Shown here one piece after another: positions 25,595 through 34,401 of a DNA stretch of 53,217 nucleotides. A model generated the notes under the pieces. That model did no database searches. It was not told the DNA's origin and saw only the letters and a program-made list of their open reading frames with translations. The number at the start of each line of letters is the position of its first letter. Position 1 is the first letter of the stretch. Position numbers and translations under genes: made by a program. Source of the DNA: Streptomyces poriferorum (GTDB lineage Bacteria; Actinomycetota; Actinomycetes; Streptomycetales; Streptomycetaceae); NCBI RefSeq assembly GCF_019399235.1, contig NZ_JAELVH010000011.1, forward strand, positions 1 to 53,217, read 5' to 3'.

Positions 25595-26938
25595 TCAGCG
25601 CCGGCGGGCGTGCGGAGCGGGGACGAGGCGCACAGCGGTGTTCAGGACATGGTCGATCACATCGCGCGAGGGCTTGTCCGTGAGGTTGGTGAGCAGCCGT
25701 GCCAGCGTGTTGAGGAGGAAGGGCGACCCCATAACGTAGCGGTTGAGCACGGGCTGGAAACCCGACCTGCTGAAGACCAGGTCGGCGGCCGTGTTGCCGA
25801 GCCGGTAGTAGCTGCCCCAGCGGCGGTTCATCTCCACCGGATAGTGATGCAGCGCCCTCTCCCGCCTGGGGCCCGCGGGCAGGGCCAGCGCGAGCGCCGC
25901 CGTCTCGGCCGCGACCTCCCCGGCCTCCAGCGCCTGGCCGATGCCCTCACCGTTCCAGGGGCTGATCATGCCGCCCGAGTCGCCGACCAGGAGAAGCCCC
26001 TTGGTGTACAGCGGATGACGGTTGAAGCCCAGCGGCAGGGCGGCGCTGCGGACCGGCCCCTCCGCGTTCTCCTCGCGCAGCCCCCACGCCTCGGGTGTCC
26101 GGGCCATCCACCGGTCCAGGGTGGCCCGGAGGTCGGCCTTGCCGTGGCGGCGGTGGGGGATGGCGCCGAGACCCACGTTGACGCGGCCGTCACCCATCGG
26201 GAAGATCCAGCCGTACCCCGGCAGATAGCGGTCGCTCCGCGGAAACCGGAGGTCGGCCCAGAGCTCCAGGTACTCCTCGCGGGAACGCTCGGGACTGCGG
26301 TAGTAGCGGCGGGCCGCCGTGGCGATCTGCCGGTTCGTGTCCCGCCGCAGCCCCATCGCGAGCGCGAGCCGCGCCGAGGCGCCGTCCGCGGCGATGACGA
26401 CCGGGGCCCGGTGCACCACCGGAGCTCCCGCACCGGAAACCGTCGTTACCCCGGTGACCCGGCCGGCCCGGTCGGTCACGGGATCCGTCACCTTCACGCC
26501 GGTGCGCAGCCGGGCCCCGGCGGCCACCGCGTGACGGGCCAGGATGTCGTCGAAGTCGTGCCTGCTGCGCGTGAGACCGAAATCCGGGTAGCCGCCCAGC
26601 GCCGGCCAGTCGATCTGCACCTGCCGTTCGCCGGCCACCCAGCGCATCCCGCGCGACCGGGTCCAGCCGGGGGCCTTGATGTCGACGCCCATCCGGATGA
26701 GCTGGTGCACCGCGCGCGGGGTCAGGCCGTCCCCGCACACCTTCTCCCGCGGGAAGCCGGACTTCTCCAGCAGCAGCACGTCGACGCCCGCTCTCGCGAG
26801 GTGGAAGGCGGCGGACGACCCGGCCGGCCCCGCGCCCACCACGATCACCTGCGCCTCCTCGGGCGGGCCGGGGGAGGAGGCTGCGTCCGGAGCGGACAGA
26901 GCGGACGGAGCGGACTGGTCTGCGTGCGCTTCCCGCAT
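25595..26938 (-). CDS. Geranylgeranyl reductase-family FAD flavoprotein
   Basis: The 447-residue protein is a p-hydroxybenzoate hydroxylase-fold flavoenzyme with the dinucleotide motif VVGAGPAG at about residue 32, the family segment KVCGDGLTPRAV, and the FAD-contact motif LVGDSGGMISPWNGEGIG. Relatives reduce isoprenoid double bonds in lipids or quinones, or oxidise small molecules. The ATG at 26938 follows AAAGGG. An Ala/Ser/Pro-rich stretch of some 25 residues precedes the FAD domain. It lies just outside the SARP operon and converges with the DUF6059-like gene, so membership of the biosynthetic cluster is uncertain; a housekeeping role in menaquinone or lipid saturation is equally possible. 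Confidence 0.88.
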   Translation of the reverse strand: MREAHADQSAPSALSAPDAASSPGPPEEAQVIVVGAGPAGSSAAFHLARAGVDVLLLEKSGFPREKVCGDGLTPRAVHQLIRMGVDIKAPGWTRSRGMRWVAGERQVQIDWPALGGYPDFGLTRSRHDFDDILARHAVAAGARLRTGVKVTDPVTDRAGRVTGVTTVSGAGAPVVHRAPVVIAADGASARLALAMGLRRDTNRQIATAARRYYRSPERSREEYLELWADLRFPRSDRYLPGYGWIFPMGDGRVNVGLGAIPHRRHGKADLRATLDRWMARTPEAWGLREENAEGPVRSAALPLGFNRHPLYTKGLLLVGDSGGMISPWNGEGIGQALEAGEVAAETAALALALPAGPRRERALHHYPVEMNRRWGSYYRLGNTAADLVFSRSGFQPVLNRYVMGSPFLLNTLARLLTNLTDKPSRDVIDHVLNTAVRLVPAPHARRR

Positions 26939-27101
26939 GGGAACCCTTTCCTGGGACGGCCGGTACCGCCCGCGGACGGCGACCCTGTACACCGACATCC
27001 TGCCGGTTCGCGCCCCCGCGCGGCAGGCGATCAACGCCCCCGCGGGCGCACGCCCGACGCGCCGGCGGCCGGTCACGTGGCGGACCGCGCCGCAAACGCG
27101 C

Positions 27102-27130
27102 CTCGGGGCCGCACGGCGTGCGGCCCCGAG
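27102..27130 (-). terminator. Perfect 13-bp hairpin after a small ORF
   Basis: CTCGGGGCCGCAC at 27102-27114 pairs with 27118-27130 around a GGC loop. It lies 35 bp beyond the stop of the small minus-strand ORF at 27165-27260 and before the flavoprotein start at 26938. A terminator between two genes on the same strand supports a separate short transcript. Confidence 0.6.
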
Positions 27131-27164
27131 AGCGACGGACTGGTGCTGGAGGAAGGCGAAGGGA

Positions 27165-27260
27165 TCAGTACGGCAGTGGGCGCCCGGACGGCGTGCGCAG
27201 ATCGAGCGGCGGCGGCCGGGACGGAAGCTGGGGGCGTCGGACGATCCTGATGCGGCCCAC
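27165..27260 (-). CDS. Small ORF, 31-residue basic Arg/Pro-rich peptide
   Basis: A GTG at 27260 preceded by AGGAGGT with an eight-base spacer opens a 31-codon frame starting MGRIRIVRRPQLPSR and ending TPSGRPLPY, followed by TGA and then a perfect hairpin. It is basic, rich in Arg and Pro, and has no membrane segment or cysteine. Two further in-frame GTG codons lie immediately upstream. I do not recognise a family. The combination of near-perfect ribosome site, codon bias and downstream hairpin argues that it is real. It occupies most of the otherwise empty 466 bp between the flavoprotein and phosphatase genes. A leader peptide or regulatory small protein are possibilities. Confidence 0.55.
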   Translation of the reverse strand: MGRIRIVRRPQLPSRPPPLDLRTPSGRPLPY

Positions 27261-27404
27261 TGACACCACCTCCTGTCGGTATCCGTCATATGCCCTGACG
27301 GTGCGCCGTTCACACGTCCAGCGGTCATCAACGACGCTCAGGTCCCGTGGGGCGTGCTCAGGCCCCGAGGGGCGGCCCCGGCGAATCGTGTTAAACCTGA
27401 AGAT

Positions 27405-30194
27405 GTGGGTGGTACAGGTCGGTTCGCGACGCGGTTTCGCCACTCCGCCCGGCAGCCGCATCGACATGATGACGGACGCCCGGGCGGTGACGGCCCCGCG
27501 CCCTCCGGCCCGCGCGGCGGACGGCCCTCACCGCTCCGCAGGCTGCGTAACCTCTTCAGCGTCCACACCGTGGCCGGCCAGGTATTCGTCCTCATGCTGG
27601 GAATCGTGACGCTGCTCGTCGTGGCGGCCGTCGTCGCCCTGGTGGTGCAGGGCCGACGGGACAGCATGAAGGAGGCGCGGACCCGGTCGCTGAGCGTCGC
27701 GGAGACCTTCGCCCACGCGCCCGGAGTCGCGGCCGCCCTGGACAGCAGGGACCCCACGGCCGTGCTGCAGCCCCGCGCCGAGGAGGTACGGCGCAGCACC
27801 GGTGTGGAGTACGTCGTCGTGGCCGGGACCAACGGCATCCGGTACACCCACCCCGACATCGCGCTCATCGGCAAGCGCATCATCGGCCCGTACAAGGACG
27901 TACTGGAGGGCGAGGCCATCACGCGCACCGTCAACGCCAGCCGAGGCCTCGCGGTCAGCTCGGTGGTGCCGGTGGAGCGGCGCGACGGCACGGTCGCCGG
28001 TCTGGTGTCCGTCGGCATCAAGGTCGACACCATCAACAGACTCGCCTATCCGAGCCTCCCGCTCGCGCTCGGCGCCGCGGTGGTCGCCCTCGCCCTCACG
28101 GCCGGTGGCGCGGGCCTGGTCAGCCGACGTCTGGGCCGGCAGACGCGCGGCCTCGGGCCCGCCGAGATGACCCGGATGTACGAACACCACGACGCGGTGC
28201 TCCACGCCGTCCGTGAAGGCGTTCTCATCCTCACCGCCGACGGCCGGCTGGCCCTGGCCAACGACGAGGCCCGCCGCCTCCTGGGGCTTCCCGCCGACGC
28301 CGAGGGCCGCTCCGTGACGGACCTGGGGCTGGACCCCCGCACCGCGGAGCTGCTGGCCTCCGGCCGGGTGGCCACGGACGAACTGAGGCCCGCGGGTAAC
28401 CGGCTGCTGGCCGTCAACCTCCGCCCCACGGGGGAACGCGGCGGACCGCCCGGCACGGTCGCCACCCTGCGGGACACCACGGAGCTGCAGGCCGTCACCG
28501 GCCGGGCGCAGACCGTGCGCGAACGGCTGCTGCTCCTGTACCGGGCGGGAGCCCGCATCGGGACGACCCTCGACGTCACCACGACCGCGCAGGAACTGGC
28601 GGAGGTCGCCGCGCCCGGATTCGCCGACTGCGCGACGGTCGACCTCGCCGACTCGGTACTGCGCGGGGAAGAACCGGAACCGCCCTCCGGGGAGGTGATG
28701 GACATGCGTCGCACCGCCGTGAGCGGGGTCGCCCCCGGCCATCCCCTCTACCCGCTGGGCCGCGTGATCGGTTTCGTGCCGACCAGTACCGAAGGCATCG
28801 GCAGCAGCAGCGGCCACACCTGGGTCGTGCCCGATCTCGCCGCCTCCCACCAGTGGCGCCTGCCCGACCCCGAGCAGGCGGCACGGATCCTGGAGTACGG
28901 ATTCCACTCGCTGCTCTCCGTACCCCTGCACTCGCGCGGGGTCATCCTCGGCATGGCCAACTTCTGGCGCGCCGGGAACGAGGCCCCCTTCGACACCGAG
29001 GACCTGTCCTTCGCCGAGGAACTGGTGGCCCGGGCGGCGGTCAGCGTCGACAACGCCCGCCGCTACACCCGCGAGCACGAGATGGCCGTGACCCTGCAGC
29101 GCAGTCTGCTCCCGAGCGGCCTTCCCGAGCAGAACGCCCTGGACGTCGCCTACCGCTATCTGCCGGCGCAGGCGGGGGTGGGCGGGGACTGGTTCGACGT
29201 GATCCCGCTCTCCGGCGCCCGGGTCGCACTCGTCGTCGGCGACGTCGTCGGGCACGGTCTGCACGCCGCGGCCACCATGGGCCGGCTGCGCACCACGGTG
29301 CACAACTTCTCCACGCTGGACCTGCCGCCGGACGAACTCCTCAGCCACCTCGACGAACTCGTCGTCAGGATGGACCAGGGTGAGGAGGCCGGCGGCGGGG
29401 GGATCACCGGGGCCACCTGTCTGTACGCGATCTACGACGCGGTCTCCGGGCGCTGCTCGGTGGCCCGGGCCGGCCACCCCGGACCGGCCCTCGTCCTGCC
29501 CGACGGCACGGTGGAGTTCCCCGAGATCCCGGCCGGTCTGCCGCTCGGCATCGGTGGCATGCCCTTCGAGGCGACCGAGCTGGAGGTGCCTGAGGGCAGT
29601 CGTCTGGTGCTGTACACGGACGGTCTGATCGAGCGTCGCGACCGGGACATCGACGACAGCCTGGAACAGCTGCGGAGCGCTCTGGCCGGCCGCGAACGCA
29701 CACCGGAGGAGACCTGCGACGATGTGCTGAAGGCCCTTCTGCCCAGTCGCCAGGGCGACGACGTCGCCCTGCTGGTGGCGCGCACCCGCACCCTGGATCC
29801 GGCCCGCCGCGTCCAGTGGCAGGTGGACCCGGACCCCGCGGCCGTCGCCGGTGTGCGCAAGGAGGCCATCCGCTGGCTCACCGAACGGGGCCTGGACGAG
29901 GAGGGGTTCGTCACCGAACTGATCCTGAGCGAACTCGTCACCAACGCCATCCGGTACGGCTCCGAGCCGATCAGCGTGAGGCTGCTGCACGACCGCGCGC
30001 TGATCTGCGAGGTGTCGGACTGCAGCAGCACCTCTCCGCACCTTCGCTATGCCGCGACGACGGACGAGGGCGGCCGTGGCCTGTTCCTCGTCGCACAGTT
30101 CGCCGAGCGCTGGGGGACCCGCTACACCGAGCGCGGCAAGGTCATCTGGTCCGAGCAGACGCTCGACGGGACGCCGCCGCGCGGACAGGCGTAG
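27405..30194 (+). CDS. Membrane-bound multidomain SpoIIE/PP2C phosphatase with RsbW-like kinase domain
   Basis: The roughly 929-residue protein has, in order, a membrane segment (VFVLMLGIVTLLVVAAVVAL), an extracytoplasmic sensor domain of the Cache/CitA type, a second membrane segment, a PAS domain, a GAF domain, a PP2C domain with GGDWFD, DVVGHG, AGHPGP and YTDGLIER, and a C-terminal HATPase domain with ELVTNAIRYG and GRGLFLV. Such proteins combine phosphatase and anti-sigma kinase modules and act in partner-switching control of stress sigma factors. The start is uncertain: GTG at 27405 is proposed, with another in-frame GTG at 27354. No sigma factor or anti-anti-sigma gene is adjacent, so its target lies elsewhere. 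Confidence 0.9.
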   Translation: MGGTGRFATRFRHSARQPHRHDDGRPGGDGPAPSGPRGGRPSPLRRLRNLFSVHTVAGQVFVLMLGIVTLLVVAAVVALVVQGRRDSMKEARTRSLSVAETFAHAPGVAAALDSRDPTAVLQPRAEEVRRSTGVEYVVVAGTNGIRYTHPDIALIGKRIIGPYKDVLEGEAITRTVNASRGLAVSSVVPVERRDGTVAGLVSVGIKVDTINRLAYPSLPLALGAAVVALALTAGGAGLVSRRLGRQTRGLGPAEMTRMYEHHDAVLHAVREGVLILTADGRLALANDEARRLLGLPADAEGRSVTDLGLDPRTAELLASGRVATDELRPAGNRLLAVNLRPTGERGGPPGTVATLRDTTELQAVTGRAQTVRERLLLLYRAGARIGTTLDVTTTAQELAEVAAPGFADCATVDLADSVLRGEEPEPPSGEVMDMRRTAVSGVAPGHPLYPLGRVIGFVPTSTEGIGSSSGHTWVVPDLAASHQWRLPDPEQAARILEYGFHSLLSVPLHSRGVILGMANFWRAGNEAPFDTEDLSFAEELVARAAVSVDNARRYTREHEMAVTLQRSLLPSGLPEQNALDVAYRYLPAQAGVGGDWFDVIPLSGARVALVVGDVVGHGLHAAATMGRLRTTVHNFSTLDLPPDELLSHLDELVVRMDQGEEAGGGGITGATCLYAIYDAVSGRCSVARAGHPGPALVLPDGTVEFPEIPAGLPLGIGGMPFEATELEVPEGSRLVLYTDGLIERRDRDIDDSLEQLRSALAGRERTPEETCDDVLKALLPSRQGDDVALLVARTRTLDPARRVQWQVDPDPAAVAGVRKEAIRWLTERGLDEEGFVTELILSELVTNAIRYGSEPISVRLLHDRALICEVSDCSSTSPHLRYAATTDEGGRGLFLVAQFAERWGTRYTERGKVIWSEQTLDGTPPRGQA

Positions 30195-30199
30195 GCCGA

Positions 30200-30228
30200 C
30201 GGGGCCCGGCAGCGACTGCCGGGCCCCG
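30200..30228. terminator. Bidirectional hairpin between convergent genes
   Basis: A 13-bp perfect stem starting CGGGGCCCGGCAG closes a CGA loop. It lies six bases after the phosphatase stop and 30 bp from the stop of the convergent secreted protein gene, so it can serve both. Confidence 0.75.
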
Positions 30229-30258
30229 CGGGGTGGTCGGATCACCTCACGCGTGGCG

Positions 30259-32442
30259 TCAGGGGAAGGACACCACGTTCGAGGGAACGGTCGAGGTGCC
30301 GGAGGTGGGTGATCCGGTGTTGTTGATGACGTGTTCGTACTGGCCCTGGCCGCCGAGGGAGACGACGAGCAGGTCGTGGAACTTCACGCCGGGCTTCACC
30401 GGTGCCTGGAATCCGTGGTCCTGGCGGATGGTGGGGTCGACGTTGAAGTAGCAGTAGCTGCCCAGGCCCCAGCCTTCGTGGGTGGTGACGGAGTCGTCGA
30501 CCTTGTAGGCCGCGTAACCCTTGGTGCCACCGTTCTGGATGGCGGCCTGGTTCGGGGCGTCGTACGCCTTCTCGTTCTGGAAGAAGATCGTCTTGCCCCT
30601 CTCGCCGGACCAGCGGACGTCGTACTTGTTGAAGTGCTCCACGAACAGACCGGTCGCGAGGACGTCGTCGCCGTTGACCTGGAGGCCGTAGTCTGCCCGG
30701 TTGGTCTCCCAGCCGACCCCGTCGCCGTGGTCGGCGCGCCACAGCCAGGTGTGGTCGATGATCGTGTCGTCGTTGTTGATGACCATGCCGGTCGTGGCCT
30801 TGCCAGCGCCCGCGCCGCCGACCCGGACGAAGACGTCCTGGACGGTGGTCGGGTTGGCCGCGTGGTCGGCGGAGGCGCCGTCGGGGCCGACCTGGACGAG
30901 CACCTGCGAGTTCTGCGGACCGGCGTCGACGAGCAGTCCGGCGAGCTTCACGCCGTCCACGTCACCGACCTTGATGGCCGTGACCCCGTTGTCCGGGATG
31001 ATCGTCGCGAGACCGAGCCCCAGTACGACCGTGTTGGCGCGGTCGATGTTGATCGTCTGGTCGACGTGGTAGACCCCGGGCGTGAACAGCAGGTGGAGGC
31101 CCTGCTGCACCGCCGCGTTGATGGTGGCGGCGGAGGCCCCCGGCTTGACCACGTAGAACTGGCTCAGCGGGATGGACTCGCCCTGCGGCGTGCCGTTCCA
31201 CGAGACGCCGCGTGCGTTGGTGCGCTTGGCGGGGACGAAGACCTTGTAGTTGTTGCCGTCGAGGTAGAGGAACGGCTTCTCGCGGGAGACCGGGGTGTTC
31301 TCCAGGGTGGTGTACGGGGGGTTCGGGAAGCTCTGGGCGGGGGCGCCCTCGACACCGGAGAACGTCATGTTCCAGACGCCGTTGCCCCAGCTGCCGATGG
31401 TGCTGTCGCGGGTGTACCACTGCTGCTGCGAGTACGGGCCGACCTGGCCGTCGATCTTGCTGTCCGCGATGTAGCCGCCGCTCGCCCAGCCGTAGCCGTT
31501 CGGCGCGAGGTTGAGTCCGCCCTTGACGTGCATGCGGCGGAAGGGCGCGGCCTGCGAGACGGCCCAGCGGTCCGTGCCGCTGACCGGGTTGAGCGCGAGG
31601 TTCTCGGCCGAGCGCCAGAAGTTCTGGGTGGCGTTGCCGTTGAACCAGCCCGCGTCGACGGTCACGTCACCGTTGAACGTGGTGTCGTCCGGCTTGAGCC
31701 CGAGACCGGCGATCTGGGTGTAGAAGCCGATCTGGGCGTTGATGTTGTTGTACGTGCCCGGCTTGAACATCAGCGCGTAGCGGCCGGTGCCGAACTGCGC
31801 CGACTCCTGCTGCTTGAAGATCTCGTCGACCTTGGCCTGGATGTTCGGCGTCGACGGGTCGAAGACCAGGACGTTCGGGCCGAGGTCGCCGCCGCCCGGG
31901 ATCTGGGGGCCGCCTGTGCCGCCGGTGGTGCCGAACACCTGGAACTCCCAGAGCGAGTACCCGTACTGGGTGGCCCTGGTGGTGCCGGTCAGCCGGACGT
32001 AGCGGGCGTTGCCGGAGACGTTGAGCGTCTCGGTGCCGCCGGGGCTCGTGGTGGTTGAGTAGGCGGTGCTCCAGGTGCTGTCGTCCGTGGAGAACTCGAT
32101 CCGGTAGCCCTTGGCGTAGGCGGCCTCCCACTTCAGCGCGATCTGGCTGACCGAGGCGGTGGAGCCCAGGTCGACCTTGATCCACTGGGGGTCGGCGAAC
32201 GCGCTGGACCAGCGGGTGCCGTTGTCGCCGTCGACGGCGGCGGTGGCGGGGGTGCCGCCGTTCTCCTGGCTGGAGGTCGTCACCGTTCTGCCCTGCGAGA
32301 GCAGCGAGGGTGCCGCGCTCGCCGGGCTGGACGGCACGAAGGCCAGCAGCGACACGACGAGACCGGCGACGGCGGTCAGCACACCGGCGCGTCTTCTTCC
32401 GGTCGATGGCGCGGGTCTGTGGAACAAGGGGGGTGCGTACAT
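30259..32442 (-). CDS. Secreted F5/8 type C domain protein with a beta-helix catalytic region
   Basis: The 727-residue protein has a Sec signal peptide ending near PASA-AP (about residue 44), a coagulation factor 5/8 type C carbohydrate-binding domain (about 45-190, with ATAAVDGDNGTRWSSAF and LWEFQVFG), a Gly-rich linker, and a long parallel beta-helix-like region of the pectin lyase fold, with DGVKLAGLLVDAG and HTWLWRADHGDG. Streptomyces relatives are sometimes misnamed adenylyl cyclase; nothing here supports that. A role in binding and cutting an external polysaccharide is likely, but the substrate is unknown. The ATG at 32442 has AGGAGAC eight bases ahead. A LacI-type palindrome upstream fits sugar-controlled expression. 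Confidence 0.85.
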   Translation of the reverse strand: MYAPPLFHRPAPSTGRRRAGVLTAVAGLVVSLLAFVPSSPASAAPSLLSQGRTVTTSSQENGGTPATAAVDGDNGTRWSSAFADPQWIKVDLGSTASVSQIALKWEAAYAKGYRIEFSTDDSTWSTAYSTTTSPGGTETLNVSGNARYVRLTGTTRATQYGYSLWEFQVFGTTGGTGGPQIPGGGDLGPNVLVFDPSTPNIQAKVDEIFKQQESAQFGTGRYALMFKPGTYNNINAQIGFYTQIAGLGLKPDDTTFNGDVTVDAGWFNGNATQNFWRSAENLALNPVSGTDRWAVSQAAPFRRMHVKGGLNLAPNGYGWASGGYIADSKIDGQVGPYSQQQWYTRDSTIGSWGNGVWNMTFSGVEGAPAQSFPNPPYTTLENTPVSREKPFLYLDGNNYKVFVPAKRTNARGVSWNGTPQGESIPLSQFYVVKPGASAATINAAVQQGLHLLFTPGVYHVDQTINIDRANTVVLGLGLATIIPDNGVTAIKVGDVDGVKLAGLLVDAGPQNSQVLVQVGPDGASADHAANPTTVQDVFVRVGGAGAGKATTGMVINNDDTIIDHTWLWRADHGDGVGWETNRADYGLQVNGDDVLATGLFVEHFNKYDVRWSGERGKTIFFQNEKAYDAPNQAAIQNGGTKGYAAYKVDDSVTTHEGWGLGSYCYFNVDPTIRQDHGFQAPVKPGVKFHDLLVVSLGGQGQYEHVINNTGSPTSGTSTVPSNVVSFP

Positions 32443-32490
32443 GGGGGCTTGTCTCCTGAGTCGCGGTAGCGGGTGCACGACACGAAGCCG

Positions 32491-32502
32491 GAGAGCGCTC
32501 TC
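32491..32502. promoter_or_regulatory. LacI-family-type operator upstream of the secreted protein gene
   Basis: GAGAGCGCTCTC is a perfect 12-bp palindrome about 50 bp before the start codon, with flanking CCGG on both sides. It has the central GCGC arrangement of Streptomyces LacI-family sites such as CebR boxes. Repression relieved by an oligosaccharide is the likely mode. Confidence 0.65.
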
Positions 32503-32507
32503 TCCGG

Positions 32508-32917
32508 CCGATGGGGATACTTCTCCCTCGCGTCCCCACACGTCAATAGGTGTGCAACACGTGCTTGTCCGGGCGCCGTTGAGGACAAGAATTGACGACT
32601 GTTACCTCACGATTGCCCCGATTGCGTACCCCTTGAGGTCATCGCGTCAAGGACTCTGACGGATCGTTGATTCAGGTGGTGATGTTTTGGGCATGCTCAA
32701 GGGCGCTGTGGTGTCATGGCGTTGCTCTCGTGGCCCGGCGGCGGCAGGGGACCGGGGGAGGGGCCGGGAGCGGCGCGCGCCGGCGGCCGCTGCGCCTGTT
32801 ACCGGACATCTTGTCGACACCTGGGGGACAGCGGACCCGGCCGCTCGCTATCCTCCGGTTCATGAGCCGTGAGCGTGGCACGCGTGGCGCTGTTGACCAG
32901 GCGCGACGGGGTTCCGG
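32508..32917. other. Intergenic region with divergent promoters
   Basis: Beyond the palindrome this region is non-coding by eye. It contains a fairly AT-rich stretch (about 32520-32700) that suits a promoter for the secreted protein gene, then very GC-rich sequence leading to the HTH regulator gene. I see no RNA gene, repeat or convincing small ORF. Confidence 0.5.
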
Positions 32918-34345
32918 GTGAACGAGGCAATGGGTCCTGTTCCGGCGGACGCCCGTACCGCGGAGGCGTGGCGGTCGTTCGGAGCCCGGTTGCGCCGGTG
33001 GCGCAGACGGGCCGGGTTCACCCAGGCCCAGGTGGGCGCCCGGGTCGGATACGACCACACCGCCATCAGCAAACTGGAGCACGGCAGCCGGCGGACGCCG
33101 TTGCCACTGGCCCGGCGGCTGGATGAACTGCTGCTGGCACAGGGTGAGTTGATGTCAGCCTGCGAGGCGGCCGAGGAGCAGGAGCGTGCGGGAGGCGTAC
33201 CGCGCGCACCGGCGCCCGTGCGCAGCGGCCCGTTGCCGGGGGAGCCCGCCGGCGGTGCACTCCGGGCGATGCTTCCGCCGGGTACCCTTCTGCCCACGAG
33301 CCTGCCCGCCTACGGACTCGTCTGCCCGCTCCACGGCCGCGACGGCTGCTCGGTCCCCGTCCTCGCGGACGTCATCGAACTGCACGCGGCCTTCTGCGCG
33401 CTGGGCCCCGACGCACGCTCGCGCCCCGCCCTGGACAACGACACCGTGCACGCGCTCACCGCCCTGCTCGCGGTCTGTCTGCGCGCCGACGAGGAACGGG
33501 CCTGGCCGGGGGCGACCGCCGTGGTCGAGGGCACGCTGCACGCCATGCTCCGCTGGATGGCACTCCCCGCCGCGTCGTACCAGGCCCAACTGGCGCCGCT
33601 GGCAGCCGAGTACGCGCAGTCGGCGGGCTGTCTGCGGTTGCTGTGGGGCCGTAACGGGACCGCGATGGCCTGGCTCGACCGCTCACTGCAGTGGGCCGCC
33701 ATCGCCGGCCGCGTCGGAACCCAGGTCGCGGCACTGAGCGACATGAGCACCCTGGCCCGGCTGGAGGGTGACGGCCCGTCGGCGCTCGTCTACGGCGGGG
33801 CGATAGGCGAGGCCGCCGCGGGCAGGCACTGGGCGGGCGCCATGAGCGACCTGTACCAGGCGCGCGGACACGCCGTCCGCGGTGACGCCGCCCGGACGCT
33901 CAGGCACATCGACCGGGCCTGGGCACAGATGGAACGCGCCGGCGAGCGCGACGAGACGGAGGCGCCCTGGCTCTCCGTCGCCTCCGTGCGTCTGCGGGTG
34001 GAGTCGGGTGCGGCCGGCGCGCTGCGCGATCTCGCCGCGGCCACCGGTGACCGCCGGTTCGCGCTCCGCGCCGTCGGGGCGGCCGGCACCGCGCTCGGGC
34101 TGCTGCCGCCCGGCATGCATTCGGCGCGGATGCTGTTCCTGGCCCGGATGGCCGACGCCCACGCGTGCGCCGGAGACCCGGCGGCGGCACAATCCGTGGC
34201 CGGCCCGGTCCTGGACACCACCGAGATCAATCCGGCGACGCTGCTCGGCCAGGAACTGCGCGGACTCCACGCAAGGCTGGCGGTCCGGGGCCGCCGCCCG
34301 GAGACCGACGACTTCGTCAGAAGGCTGGCGGCGGTGGTCCGCTGA
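32918..34345 (+). CDS. XRE-type helix-turn-helix regulator with large C-terminal domain
   Basis: The 475-residue protein has an N-terminal HTH of the XRE/Cro type (about 20-75; FTQAQVGARVGYDHTAISKL) and a helical, Ala/Leu-rich C-terminal region of some 350 residues resembling TPR-type sensors of Streptomyces HTH regulators. The GTG start at 32918 has a GGGG run upstream; an ATG four codons later is an alternative. It is monocistronic, followed by a strong hairpin and converging with the secreted protease gene. Targets are unknown; many such regulators in Streptomyces remain uncharacterised. Confidence 0.82.
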   Translation: MNEAMGPVPADARTAEAWRSFGARLRRWRRRAGFTQAQVGARVGYDHTAISKLEHGSRRTPLPLARRLDELLLAQGELMSACEAAEEQERAGGVPRAPAPVRSGPLPGEPAGGALRAMLPPGTLLPTSLPAYGLVCPLHGRDGCSVPVLADVIELHAAFCALGPDARSRPALDNDTVHALTALLAVCLRADEERAWPGATAVVEGTLHAMLRWMALPAASYQAQLAPLAAEYAQSAGCLRLLWGRNGTAMAWLDRSLQWAAIAGRVGTQVAALSDMSTLARLEGDGPSALVYGGAIGEAAAGRHWAGAMSDLYQARGHAVRGDAARTLRHIDRAWAQMERAGERDETEAPWLSVASVRLRVESGAAGALRDLAAATGDRRFALRAVGAAGTALGLLPPGMHSARMLFLARMADAHACAGDPAAAQSVAGPVLDTTEINPATLLGQELRGLHARLAVRGRRPETDDFVRRLAAVVR

Positions 34346-34349
34346 CACG

Positions 34350-34385
34350 CCGGGGGCGGGGCGTGTGACCACGCCCCGCCCCCGG
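34350..34385. terminator. Very strong bidirectional hairpin
   Basis: A perfect 16-bp stem starting CCGGGGGCGGGGCGTG closes a TGAC loop. It lies between the convergent HTH regulator stop (34345) and protease stop (34402) and should end both transcripts. Confidence 0.8.
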
Positions 34386-34401
34386 TTCCCCCGTCGGTGG
34401 A

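Noticed and set aside
30259..32442. Adenylyl cyclase, a label sometimes given to similar Streptomyces proteins
   Set aside because: Signal peptide, F5/8 type C domain and beta-helix region point to an extracellular carbohydrate-active protein.
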